DNA from: Acanthopleura granulata
Lineage: Eukaryota; Mollusca; Polyplacophora; Chitonida; Chitonidae
Direction of reading: 5' to 3'
Assembly (NCBI GenBank): GCA_016165875.1
Contig: JABBOT010000080.1
Span: forward strand, 13,732,133 to 13,796,132
DNA length: 64,000 nucleotides
The translations under genes were made by a program, and so were the position numbers. The notes under the pieces are model-generated. The model saw only the letters and a list, made by a program, of their open reading frames with translations, did no database searches and was not told where the DNA came from. Of the stretch, positions 34,701 through 45,554 are shown one piece after another; position 1 is the stretch's first letter, and each line of letters opens with the position of its first letter.

Positions 34701-37700
34701 AACAAAACTTGGGTCAAGTGTAGATGACATCAAGATACATAATTTGTTTTATTGATTTTCCATTTCGATGATTAGTTGTCCGTCTGTGTGTCTTTTTATA
34801 CAAAATATGTTCACATTTTCAGAACGATATTCCTCCTGCAGTATTTGTTCGATTTCAGCTAAACTTAAATCAAGTATAGACTACATCGAGATACATAATT
34901 TGTGGGATTGATTTTCTGTTTTGATCATTGGTTGTCCGCCTTTCTGTCTGTTTATCCAGGATATGTTAACATACATGTATCTTTCAAAATGCTATTCCTC
35001 CCACAGTTTTTATCTTATTGCAACAAAATTTTGTTGAAGTGTAGACTACATCAACATACATAAATTTGTAGGACTCCTTTATGATTGTTAAATACTCACC
35101 TATTTTCAGGGCAGTTTCTGAGTGTCCTGTCCAGTCCAGTCTCACTGAGAGAATCGTTTGGGATGGTGTTGTTTGATTAGACATCATTCTATTCAGAACT
35201 GACTGCTGTAATTTTGAAGTATTGTACTGCTCTGTCGTATCGTTGTAAAAAAGTGTGCAGGAGCTGAAGTGAAGTAACTATAAATTATGCCATTGTCATC
35301 ACATACCTTATGCACATACAAATTTCACTGCTCAAAAGGCAGAGAAAGTATGCACCTTAAAATCCATGTGTAATGTGTTCATCTGTGTACACTTTGGAAG
35401 TTCCTTTCATTTTTTTGTCAGGTGATTAACATGGTTTGCCGTGGCAACCTTGCACTTCTTGATTGGTTTCTGGCAGGAAGAGTGGCACGTGATGAATTAT
35501 GGGAATTCCACAGGTAAGGTGGGTATTTGAATGAAACGACAAATACACTTTCTGTCAGATTGACCATGATATTTCACAGATAGTGCACGGCATGGGATGA
35601 TATCACAGGAGTCGTGAGGTCAACAGAAATGATGTTCAGTGAGTGCGGAGCACGAGTTGAACATCAATTGTTTAGAGCTCAGAATTCCTGTAATATTATC
35701 CCAAGGCATGTGCTATATTTTTTATTGTACTGAAAGAAATTGGAAGAGAAAGGAAAAGATATGAACTGCCCGGCTGAAGCCCTAAATTGCTTGACTTTAT
35801 GTCATCGCCATCTGACAAAACCATCGTATGAATGAGAACGGAGGAAAGGAAATGACCATGTAGAATAAATGCACAACATCATTGGTTAAGGATACTGGAA
35901 CCCGTCGTAAGCATAATTTCACATTTTGCCTTGTGTAGTCCAAAACATTGAGGAAATATCCCCATATGTATATATACTCTGAAAACTAAACGACTGCTGA
36001 TGTCAAAAAGCATTTAAAATTTATATCACTTTAGTATCAATCAAATAAAGAGAAAGTTTGAAAAAAATCGGAGCTGTTTTTCAAAATGCTATTTTTTTTA
36101 CCAATTTTAAAAATTTTAAATTCTTTTTTTCCCCAACTGGATAATTTACCATCCCAACTAGAAAACAGCACCACAGACTTTTAATATTCACCTCAGATTG
36201 CTCTGAGTGATCACTTAAAGTTAAAACTTTCAAAATTGTAAAAAAAATGGAAACTTTAATGTTCTTTTACTAATATTTTTAAAACTAGAAAAAATGTCAA
36301 GAACTTGTGGAACCATTTTTTAGCTTAAATTCTTAGCTATATGTGTGCCAAGTTTAACAGCATTTTGTGGAAAAATACGCGAGAAATATAAGTAATTCAT
36401 GACACAACCATCTCAAAACTAGAAAGGGAGAAGAAGGCCAAAATGTCTGGAGGAGCATTGTGTGTGACAAAAATGTTAACATATCAACCTACTTACGGCA
36501 AATTTTCAAACTTTTCATGCTCCGTGGTAGCATAAATTGGTCTGTTATCTTGATATTTCTGAGCAAAACCTGCTAGAATGTGTTTGTAAACCCCTCCCCC
36601 AATGGCACCCCGGTGGGGTGCACAGTTTATAGCAGGAAGCAATATACATTTACCTGAGGCATGTCTATTCACAGCAGGTAACCTCCTTCAGTGAGTTAAT
36701 CCCCCTAATCAGGGGGAACTAAGAAAACACAATTGCCCTGTTTCACAACATGTAATACTTTTTGTCAAATTTTAGGTATTTACTATTCGAATTTGGTTTT
36801 CATCGTTAAGTGAGAGGAAAGATAGGAGAATGGAGAATAAGAATGTGAAATAAAAAAAATTTGACCAAATTTCACCCCTGAGGGGTTCTAGTATCTTTAA
36901 ACCAAGACACCCTGTTATGATGTGTATGATACCCTAAATGACCTAAAATTTCGACCAAAAAGTCCTTTTTTAGGTACAAACTATTACCATGGGATATAAT
37001 TTTTGTTTCTGAAAATTTTTTGAAACATTTTTCCACTAGGGTATTGTCCTAGCTACAGAAGAAATCTCAAAACATCATTTTAAAATCAGTAAAGCGCTCA
37101 GAATCAAGAAAAATGAACCACTAGATAATGCACAAATTTTTAGATCCTTTAGGGTATTATACACACATATGATATGTGTTACCTGTGCAAAGCAGGTGAA
37201 AGGTGTTATAATGCAGTTGTTGCACTTTAGGTTTGTGAACAGACTGGATGTGGTGGTGGACAATGAGCTGATTCTGAGAGAACATGCTGATCTGAAGGAC
37301 ACCCGAAACATGACACTACAGGCAGCCATGGGCAGGTGGCAGGTATGTGACGTTCATTGTGTGTATTAAACCAGTCTGTGTTGTTACACACCCAAACAGC
37401 AGACTGTGATGATCCGAGGGACACCCCAAACATGACACTGCAGGCAGCCATGGGCAGGTGGCAGGTATGTGACGTTCATTGTGTGTATTAAACCAGTCTG
37501 TGTTGTTACACACCCAAACAGCAGACTGTGATGATCCGAGGGACACCCCAAACATGACACTGCAGGCAGCCATGGGCAGGTGGCAGGTATGTGACGTTCA
37601 TTGTGTGTATTAAACCAGTCTGTGTTGTTACACACCCAAACAGCAGACTGTGATGATCCGAGGGACATCCCAAACATGACACTGCAGGCAGCCATGGGCA

Positions 37701-40700
37701 GGTGGCAGGTATGTGACGTTCATTGTGTGTATTAAACCAGTCTGTGTTGTTACACACCCAAACAGCAGACTGTGATGATCCGAGGGACACCCCAAACATG
37801 ACACTGCAGGCAGGTGGCAGATATGTGACGTTCATTGTGTGTATTAAACCAGTCTGTGTTGTTACACACCCAAACAGCAGACTGTGATGATCCGAGGGAC
37901 ACCCCAAACATGACACTGCAGGCAGCCATGGGCAGGTGGCAGGTATGTGACGTTCATTGTGTGTATTAAACCAGTCTGTGTTGTTACACACCCAAACAGC
38001 AGACTGTGATGATCCGAGGGACACCCCAAACATGACACTGCAGGCAGCCATGGGCAGGTGGCAGGTATGTGACGTTCATTGTGTGTATTAAACCAGTCTG
38101 TGTTGTTACACATAATTGGCACGAACATATTCACCTGGACAATCCCCTCCTCTCCACTATGGACAATTTGCGCCCCCCCCCCCCCCACTGTATATACATA
38201 TGTATATATGAATATGTAGTTACAGCGATTAAAATGCATGACTAGAGCTCGCAGTGTACTTAGGACAAAAGGAGAATCCAGATAAGCTGTTGCGGTTTTT
38301 CTAGTCAGGTAATGAGTAAATAAGGAAATGCACTTGATTCAGTAAGTGCGACGTACTTGACATAGGTGCGCTGCAGAAACCCTTAGTGTCAGACATTCAT
38401 AAATTGGTACAGGCATTTGCTGCACATGCAGTTTTGATGGCACTAACTGTACCCTGACTGAGTTAAAGAGCTACTGTGGTGTGAAAACACGTTTGTCTTC
38501 ATAGCATGATGAAATGATAAAGATTGAGAACTTGTAAAAACATTTCGTGTATTAAAACAGATATTGTAAGTTTCGTCAGAGAATACAGAAACAAAATTTT
38601 TCCTGACCTTCTCACTTTGCGTGGTGTGACATCACACATGAACAAATGACGTGACTAATGGCTGACGGGTATCAACAAATGACGCTGCCCTTTCAAATGC
38701 TCTTGATGTCATCCCTGCATAATTACCTCACTCGACGTCACATCTGCCTGATTTGACGTCATGTAAAGAATATCATTACATCACACCAGAAAAAATTTTT
38801 GGACACAGCTGAAGATTTTTTTGTAAGGAATCTAGAGTTATATGGGTTAAATAGTGTTATTCATCCACGGTCCTTGTGAAGTATGGTGATAGGTTTGTTC
38901 TGTAAGATTTTTTTCATATAATTTAAAAATTTCTACGTATTTTGTATTCTCACCAGTGGCACGTTAATCTGTCTTTATATCTTTCTTTTTAAGATTGTGA
39001 ATTTTGTAATAAGTAGATGAAAAAAACACTTCAGCTCTGATTATGGTTGGATTGTTAGAAGATTATTTGCCAAGATCTTTGCTGAATAAGACTAGCTGAA
39101 CTCATTGGTTTCTTACTTCAGTTAAAAATTTAGTTGTGAATATTCAGGTTTTTGCTGACTTTTAGATATAAATATATATATTTACCAGGCGCGAATAGTC
39201 CAAAGGCGGGTGGGGACTGTCCAAGGGTGAAATTGTCTGGGGGAGGAGAGGGGAGTCTCCAGTGGGGGATAATGTCCTACATGCGACTACAGTGATATCT
39301 AGTGTACATGTATTAAGGGATTGGAAGTTAGGTGAGAATGGATCACAAGATGAGAGTGCTTACATATACTTAATTATTTGTTGAATTAGGGTTTAAATTC
39401 ATACAAAAGTTTGTTTTTTTCCCTAGTATGATTTTTGATTCACCATAAATGAGATGGGGATCTGGCAGCATTGGATCAGTTTTCTTGGGTGAAGAAAACC
39501 AAAGTACATATTGAACATCACTGGCCTTTTAGCAAAAAGTAAGTGATGAACTTTTACATGTGTCTTTTTCTTATTGATGGTTTTTACAAGTCATCAACAG
39601 GGAACTTCATGTAAGAGCACATGTACTGTTGAGTGCTTAGTGTCCACTGAAGAGGCCCTGAAAGCTGTTGTTTTCTACCTTTTCAATCCATTGAACCTCT
39701 TTTTCTGCTCGAGGTCTGGGGCAGATTCCACAAAGCGATTCCTGACTTATGTCAAAATTTAAAACATCGTTACAGTGCTTGGTTTTTGACATTTGAATTT
39801 TTACACATTTTTCTGATGATAATATGAATGATGTGGTGAAAATTTTAATTTTTAGAGGCCAAAAATAAGCCCTAAAATCGTATTTGAGATTTTGGCTTAA
39901 GTCAAAAATGGCTTTGTAGTATTGGCCCCGTGTACCTTAGCTTTTGTACTTATTCTGCAAATTTGACTGTGCAGGTAATGGCCACGTTTTTGGTGCTTGG
40001 TGAGAAACTCAAGGACATTAGTTCTGGGCTGTACACAAAGTTTGGTCTTCCTAAGGAGTTTGGTCAGTACATCGGATTTCTCTGTTCAAAGTTTATTGAA
40101 AAATTAAGAAAATTTGAAGGAGTACTTCTTGTGTGTGTCTCCTCTAAGAAAGAAAGTAATGATTGATTTACAAGTATTTAACCTGTACGGTTTATCTACA
40201 TCTGTGTTAAATGCAATCCCTTTTCTTCTACAAAATCCGTGATAATAATGGCTAAAATTAATCTGGCATAGAAGAAAGACATGAGGATAAGGCCATCCTT
40301 AAAAATATGTGTGTTGGGCATAACCCGACCAACCCTTAAATAAGGGGCCTATTTTAAAGTTTTTATGTTATTTTGGCAAAACTTTTTTAAAAATTTTTCT
40401 CCCCCATGTTAATTTCTCTAAATCCCTATTTTTTTCAAGAGCTAGAATGAAAAAAAGGAATTCCCTTCTGACCAATTCTATTTTTTCTCATAGGGGTGGG
40501 TTACACCCAACAAACATTTTTTTGACTGTGCAGAATAGCACTCGAAGTATGTCTTAATCATTAGCAAAACTGATCATAAACATGCACTGGAGCTGGATTT
40601 GTGTATTCACTGAAACATACAAGCTTGTTTCCTCATTAAGAGTGGCAGAATTAACATGCAGAAAGGTTAATGAATACATATCCTATTTCGTTTAACAATT

Positions 40701-42533
40701 TAAGAGTGTAACTTGATGTTCTGCATCGACAGGGAACTCTTACAGGTTTATGAACACACAAGCTATTTCATTTAAAGAAGGCTGGGGAAGTATAATGTAA
40801 ATTGTAGTGAAAAGAGAAAACACTGTCCCATAAGTGTTTGGACGTTCTCTAAGAAACATGATCACCGTGAGCTCACATACTGGTAGCTTTCAGAGGACGC
40901 TGACATTTTACTGACCCGATGCTGGCTGATCGACGTGAATCAGGCCTTTCACTCTCTAGTGGTGAAATGTTACGGGAAGCTCCTTCCCGTCTGCATTCAG
41001 TGTGCTGTTTGTGCAGCCACAATCTACACACTGTGGCATCCTGCCAGCTCTTCGTTTTTGAACGTGCACTTAGAAAACAAGGGGCAGTGACCAGTTGCCT
41101 GTAATTGAGTTGAATTCACATCGGTATATGAGTAGGGCTATGTACATTCAGAAGATAGAATGGTAATGATTTAAGGGCCCGATTCATATCATATCTGTGG
41201 GCTTTACATGATCCTGCGTTCTTATTTATCAAAATTTCTCAGTCACATCCCTTTTACAAGGAGGAATTTATCATTCACGATTGCGTGTGTGTTATGACCT
41301 ATCTTAAAATGCGTTGCCTTGGAACGTTGATGGTTGTTTATAAATCTTCAAACTGTACTCTTTTTCCACAAATTGCCCAAGAGTGTAATTTTATGTTGTG
41401 TATTGACAGGGAGCTCTTACAATGGCGACGGCATGGTGTCGGCTACAAAACTCTCCTACGAAGTGCAAGGTCAAAAAATCACTGGTGTCCTTGTCAAAGT
41501 TATGGCTCACACAACAGTAGAGGTAAGTCGTTAAATCATTCACTCAAAACCAACGGGGAGCAAGATGTATATGTGGATTACAGAAAAAGGTGCTTAACCA
41601 GGAGATGTAGGTTCAATCTCGGCCATGGACAGGGAATTTGTTCATTCTGGTGCTCTCATTGTTCACAGCGGCCCTCATTGTTCACAGTGGCCTTGTTGAT
41701 AAAAAGCAGTTGCAGGTCAGTTTGCACTGTCTTAAGTTCATTGAAGACCACCAATATGGCAGGCAAGTTCTTCATTTACTTGCCAAATGTCTGTGGTTCC
41801 CCTCCAGAAACCCCAGTTTCCATTACAATATCTTATAGTGCAAATTTGTTGAAACGTTGGTAATAATACTATACAATTTTAAAATATGAGTCATAAGGGG
41901 ATGTGCAAGCTGCTGTCATAAAACATCACAGTTTGTGCTGAAACCTTTTTTCTATTAGGATATCATACAACTTTCCTAGCAGTCCTCTAAACAACTTTCA
42001 AAAATCAATGAAACCATAAGAATGAGGAAAAATGTATTTATTTATTTGATGATTTACACAGTACTTAAGAATATCACTTTTTTGGCGGCGACCAGCATTA
42101 TTGGAGGTAGGAATCCGGGCAGAGCCCAGAGGAAATCCACAACCATCCGCAGGTTGCTTTCAGACCTTCTGCTGTTGGACTGAAGAGAAAGCCAACATGA
42201 GCTGGGCTTGAACTCGCAAATCACACTGGTGAGAGGCACTTGGTTCATTACACTGCATTAGCGTGCCAATCCCCTTGGTCATGAAGGCCCCCCAAATAAT
42301 GCAGAATGTGCAGAAATTGTAGGTCATCAAATTTTAATGTAAGACATGCTTTCTGGTAGAACAGACACATCTTACCACTGACACTTTTAACATGGCTTCA
42401 TTTTAGAAAGAAAATATTCATGTAGAAATTGTTGTATGCTTGTTTGATTTCCCAGGCTTTTGCTGAAATCAAGGAGATGGTAGAACCTCTAATACCCATT
42501 GTGGGGGGGAACCCCTTCGAGAGAAAATACTGA
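31717..42533 (+). CDS. ureD: Urease accessory protein UreD, complete, 8 exons
   Basis: Exons are 31717-31872, 32441-32602, 33348-33476, 35422-35513, 37231-37342, 39975-40062, 41410-41522 and 42456-42533. Phases 0, 0, 0, 2, 0, 1, 0 all match, giving 309 residues, close to plant UreD. Diagnostic motifs are AGYP/LRLLLPETA across the first junction, LTYGGGLVGGD (~73-83), LTSQESSKVYHCEGGKVSSQ, LQDPVVCFKDANY, LLDWFLAGRVARDELWEF and GVLVKVMAHTTVE. UreD binds apo-urease and, with UreF and UreG, delivers nickel to the active site; it acts in the cytosol. It implies that this animal has a functional urease. The ATG at 31717 is the nearest in-frame start; 31633 is also in frame and would add 28 residues. 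Two introns start with donor-containing minisatellites. Confidence 0.93.
32636..32881 (+). mobile_element. SINE-A copy (UreD intron 2)
   Basis: The head (GGGTGAGTTCAGGTCTAGTTC), body (TTTCCTCCCACCATATTGCTGG) and tail (GTAAAACACCAATCAAATAAA) are all present. It begins about 33 bp after the exon 2 donor. Confidence 0.8.
33053..33302. mobile_element. MITE family M1, copy 3 (UreD intron 2)
   Basis: About 250 bp from GAGCCATCCTTAAAAAAATT to AACAAACATATTTTTAATGATGTTCC. The ends are inverted repeats of each other and of the other M1 copies. Confidence 0.6.
33440..34570 (+). repeat. 41-bp minisatellite containing the UreD exon 3 splice donor
   Basis: About 26 copies of a 41-bp unit in the intron after UreD's third exon. 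The unit reads roughly CAACTACATTCAAACTCAG then GTAATCACAGTCCTCAAGGT. The first half equals the last coding bases of the exon and the second half equals the donor and intron start. Many copies keep CAG|GTAATC. A higher-order segment of ~401 bp (from about 33636) is repeated at about 34036. Confidence 0.92.
35884..36903. mobile_element. Non-autonomous inverted-repeat element M4, ~1.0 kb (UreD intron 4)
   Basis: The left end is GGTTAAGGATACTGGAACCC and the right end, read in reverse, is GGTTTAAAGATACTAGAACC, so about 20 bp form terminal inverted repeats. The interior is AT-rich with no transposase-like frame. A fragment of the left end is at 31.4 kb. Confidence 0.55.
37290..38112 (+). repeat. 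122-bp tandem repeat containing the UreD exon 5 end and donor
   Basis: After the true exon (37231-37342), six further copies of a 122-bp unit follow (one shortened by ~16 bp near 37812). Each copy holds the last ~50 exon bases (ACATGACACTGCAGGCAGCC, GGGCAGGTGGCAG), the donor GTATGT and ~70 intron bases. The copies are nearly identical, so the array is young. Long minus-strand frames over it are artefacts. Confidence 0.95.
38173..38186. repeat. Poly-C run
   Basis: A run of 14 C bases in UreD intron 5. A similar run of 14 lies at 56868-56881 in the COR-TIR gene. Confidence 0.85.
39718..39929. mobile_element. MITE family M3 copy (212 bp, UreD intron 5)
   Basis: Terminal inverted repeats of ~40 bp: left GGGGCAGATTCCACAAAGCG, right (reverse) GGGGCCAATACTACAAAGCC. 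Both continue into TGACTTA.G.CAAAAT. It has no coding capacity and lies just upstream of UreD exon 6. Confidence 0.7.
40291..40524. mobile_element. MITE family M1, copy 4 (UreD intron 6)
   Basis: Left end GGCCATCCTTAAAAATATGT followed by GTTGGGCATAACCC; right side GGGTTACACCCAACAAACA with the last ~10 bp lost. Confidence 0.7.
41585..41845 (+). mobile_element. SINE family B copy (UreD intron 7)
   Basis: B-box-like GGTTCAATCTCGGCC, then ATGGACAGGGAATTTG, GGCCTTGTTGATA, ACTTGCCAAATG and AACCCCAGTTTCC, in the same order as the copy at 16.6 kb. Confidence 0.55.
42034..42280 (-). mobile_element. SINE-A copy (UreD intron 7)
   Basis: In reverse: tail TTTATTTATTTGATGATTTAC, body GGGCAGAGCCCAGAGGAAAT, B-box region CTTGAACTCGCAAATCACA. 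It is substantially diverged. Confidence 0.75.
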
Positions 42534-45500
42534 AGCTGAAGGTCAGAGAACAGAAGATGTGCAAACGGTCGACATTGAAACTGTGAAGAGTGGCTCAGGT
42601 TTGAACTACCAGCGGGAGGAATTGTGTACTCTACTTCAAAGGACTGTTGTGGTTTGTCAGCCAGGGAATATACTGGGACCAACTGTGTGACGTGTCCTCC
42701 GACTCTTGTCGACAATATCATCCACTAACAGTTTGATTTGAGAAGAGGGGTGATGAGAAACCCGTTGACTGGCCAGTGCATGGCTCATGTCAAATTGCAG
42801 CCTAAGTTGACTGGACATTTGATGTTACTGTTTGTGCAGTCTAACATTCATTGAAAGCCACTGGTATCCCTCAATACGACGATTGTAATCTGGGCGTCAC
42901 ATTTGAGAGAAATTCAGGTAATTTGTCTCAGTGGATTATGGAGGGCACTCCATTGTTTTTTTAAATAAAAACTACAATAATCGTCTACAAGACTACAATC
43001 ATCGTCGAAGTAAAAAGTTCTTGAGTGTGGTGTTAAGTAACAGTCAAATAAATTAACAGATTAAACCTTGCGGTACAGGATATGCTCAGATGCATGTGTC
43101 ATTTCTTCCCTCGCTCCTGCTTGCTTGTGTCCAGACACATGTAAAAAAAAAAAACTTGTGCTCATGGGAGTTTGATATGGTCGAACATAGCCAATGGAGG
43201 CTATCTGCTTCCTTTAGTAAAAGCATGTACCATTGGAAATTAAGAAATCAAAAGTTTTTATCCATATGCCACCCCATGATGTCAATACAAGAGTAGCATC
43301 ATTCACAAACAAGACATAACTCGCAAATGTAACTGTTGTATTTATTTTCTGATTTTGTTAAATTAGACCTATAAAACTTGAAAAGGAGTAAGTATTAAAC
43401 AGTAAAATATCATAAGCTGCCAAAAACAGGTCATAAAATACATATAACAAAGTTTTCATTTCAGGGCAACTTAATAGCAACAAAAGAATACTTTTCACAT
43501 TTGTTTCCACTTTAATTCCTGTCACATTAAACCTTGGATAAAAGTATTGTTTTATTGGGGGAAAAAATATATATATTTCTGAAGCTGCATTTTTCAAAAA
43601 TTGTGGCAAAATCACAAGTGTATAGGTTATGCAGCAGTTACCAACGCAGTTTCATGCTCCAACACTGACTTAATAGTTAATAGTTAATGCTTAATAGTTG
43701 TAAACAATCAGAAAATTTGAAGTTACAGTATTGAGGCAATGCGGTGGTTTCCTTTGATGCCTTACGAGCCATTAGGGTTTTCTAAAAACACTGATTCACT
43801 TACAGAATGCTAAATTACAATAAATTAAAACTTGTTCTTCAAAAATGTACCAGTCATCACCTAGTATGGACTGATAAAAATATCACAGTTCACTGTAAAC
43901 AAACCAAAATGAACACTTTCCACTGAAGTGGACCAACTTTGAAAGTAAACCTAGAAGAAAATAACTGAAAATATACTACCCTTGATAAATATCACATTAG
44001 GTCTTGAACACTGTCGTTGTGTTAAGTTGTATGAAAATATGAAGTGTAAAATGAAAACCAAGACCTCTTAAAAAGGAAAATGTCCCAGAATAAATCTCAC
44101 CCTGCTGAGAAACATGTATAGTTATGTTAAATATGTAAATGTACTTACGGATATCACACATCTATGTAAATATGTATATAAAGAAAGATGTAAACTATAA
44201 AGAAAGACATGAAGAATAAATATATCACTGGTAACACCACTGTTCCAGCCCTTTACAAAGATACTATATCACAGTTAATCAAATGTACACGTACAACAAA
44301 TAAAGTGAGAGGTAGCCTTCGGTTCAGCTACATGTCAGAAATTCACAACTGCCCACCCACCAGACTTTCTTTTCTCTGTGAACCCAGTGTAGAAGGGGGA
44401 TGCTGTAGATAACTGAGGCAAGCAGACTGCCCCCCCCATGAGGACTTAATACGTGTTTGCGAGTGTTCTTCCTTAATCACTAGGCCAGTACACAGCTATT
44501 TATCCACATGTATCTTATACATGTACAGCATCACAAAACATGTCAACCAGGGCAATATCCAAACTTATTTGATTTTTGGGAAAATAATGATAAGAAATAG
44601 GCAATGAAAAAAAAAAAAAAAACCCATAGGTTCCATTTACTTGTCAGTGTAACAATGACTTCACATAGGGAATATGTAAAATTTACATACAAGTGGGTTC
44701 TTAAAAAGTTAATCAATTTCAAGGATGCAAAAGAATTAAAATGTGTTACAAGATAAAACGCTATTTGATTCCTTCTGATCTTTGATTTTTTGGATTAATT
44801 TCATTTTTGAAGGACAGAATTGACTCTATGTAGAATACTATGAAATGTCAGTGGGACGGATTAGGTCAGGAGGATCGCAGCAGTGGCTGACCCTGATTTC
44901 CGTCATCCTTAAACCTACCCACTGTCAGGAAATAGGTGAAAAACTTCTTTCGCAATATATGACACCTAAAGGTTTGAGCTGCCAGAATGAAAGCTATATT
45001 AAATTCTTGGCATAACCTGACAACTGAACGAAAACTCTCAAAAGCTCAAAACTGTTCTGTGATGCTAGATACCATCTCCAGGATGCTGGAAGGCCTTCCC
45101 ATGTAAATCCGGAGAAAGAGACAATATGTGCTGGACTTGAACTCACAGCAGCTGCAGTGGTGAGAGGCTCCTGAGTCATTGTGCTCTGCTGGCACGGTAA
45201 CCACTCCAGCAAGAACGCCCCTGTTTCAAAACTAATAATTCAGGAATCTCTCAAAGTCTAGAACAGGACAAAAATCATAAAATTATGCAGAAAATGGTAG
45301 ATTCAATTCAATATGATGACAATAGCCCAGAAAAAAGATTTCTGATGGATTGGTCTGACAGATGGGGAGTAACCCACTGTCCCCTCAGTATGTGAAATAA
45401 AGGGACCAAAAAGAGACAAACATCAACACATTCACAACATTGTGTAACTGCTGAATGTGCTATTTGTCAGCTCAACATACTGCTAACAACATACTTGCAT

Positions 45501-45554
45501 CAGAGCCACATACTTCAAAATGTATCAGGGCAGAAATCCCACAGGATGCTCTAT
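42534..45554. other. Intergenic region between convergent UreD and COR-TIR genes
   Basis: It contains the UreD 3' UTR, a SINE-A tail fragment at 43015-43065 (GTTCTTGAGTGTGGTGTTAA...), AT-rich DNA, and a reversed SINE-A fragment near 45.1 kb. No exon is seen. Confidence 0.45.
45045..45218 (-). repeat. SINE-A 5' fragment
   Basis: Contains GGACTTGAACTCACAGCAGC and GGTGAGAGGCTCCTGAGTCA, the reversed head and part of the body; the tail is missing. Confidence 0.65.

Noticed and set aside
37227..38239. 181-residue and other minus-strand frames of repeating VMFGVSLGSSQ text
   Set aside because: Antisense reading of the 122-bp UreD boundary repeat; the sense strand carries the real exon.
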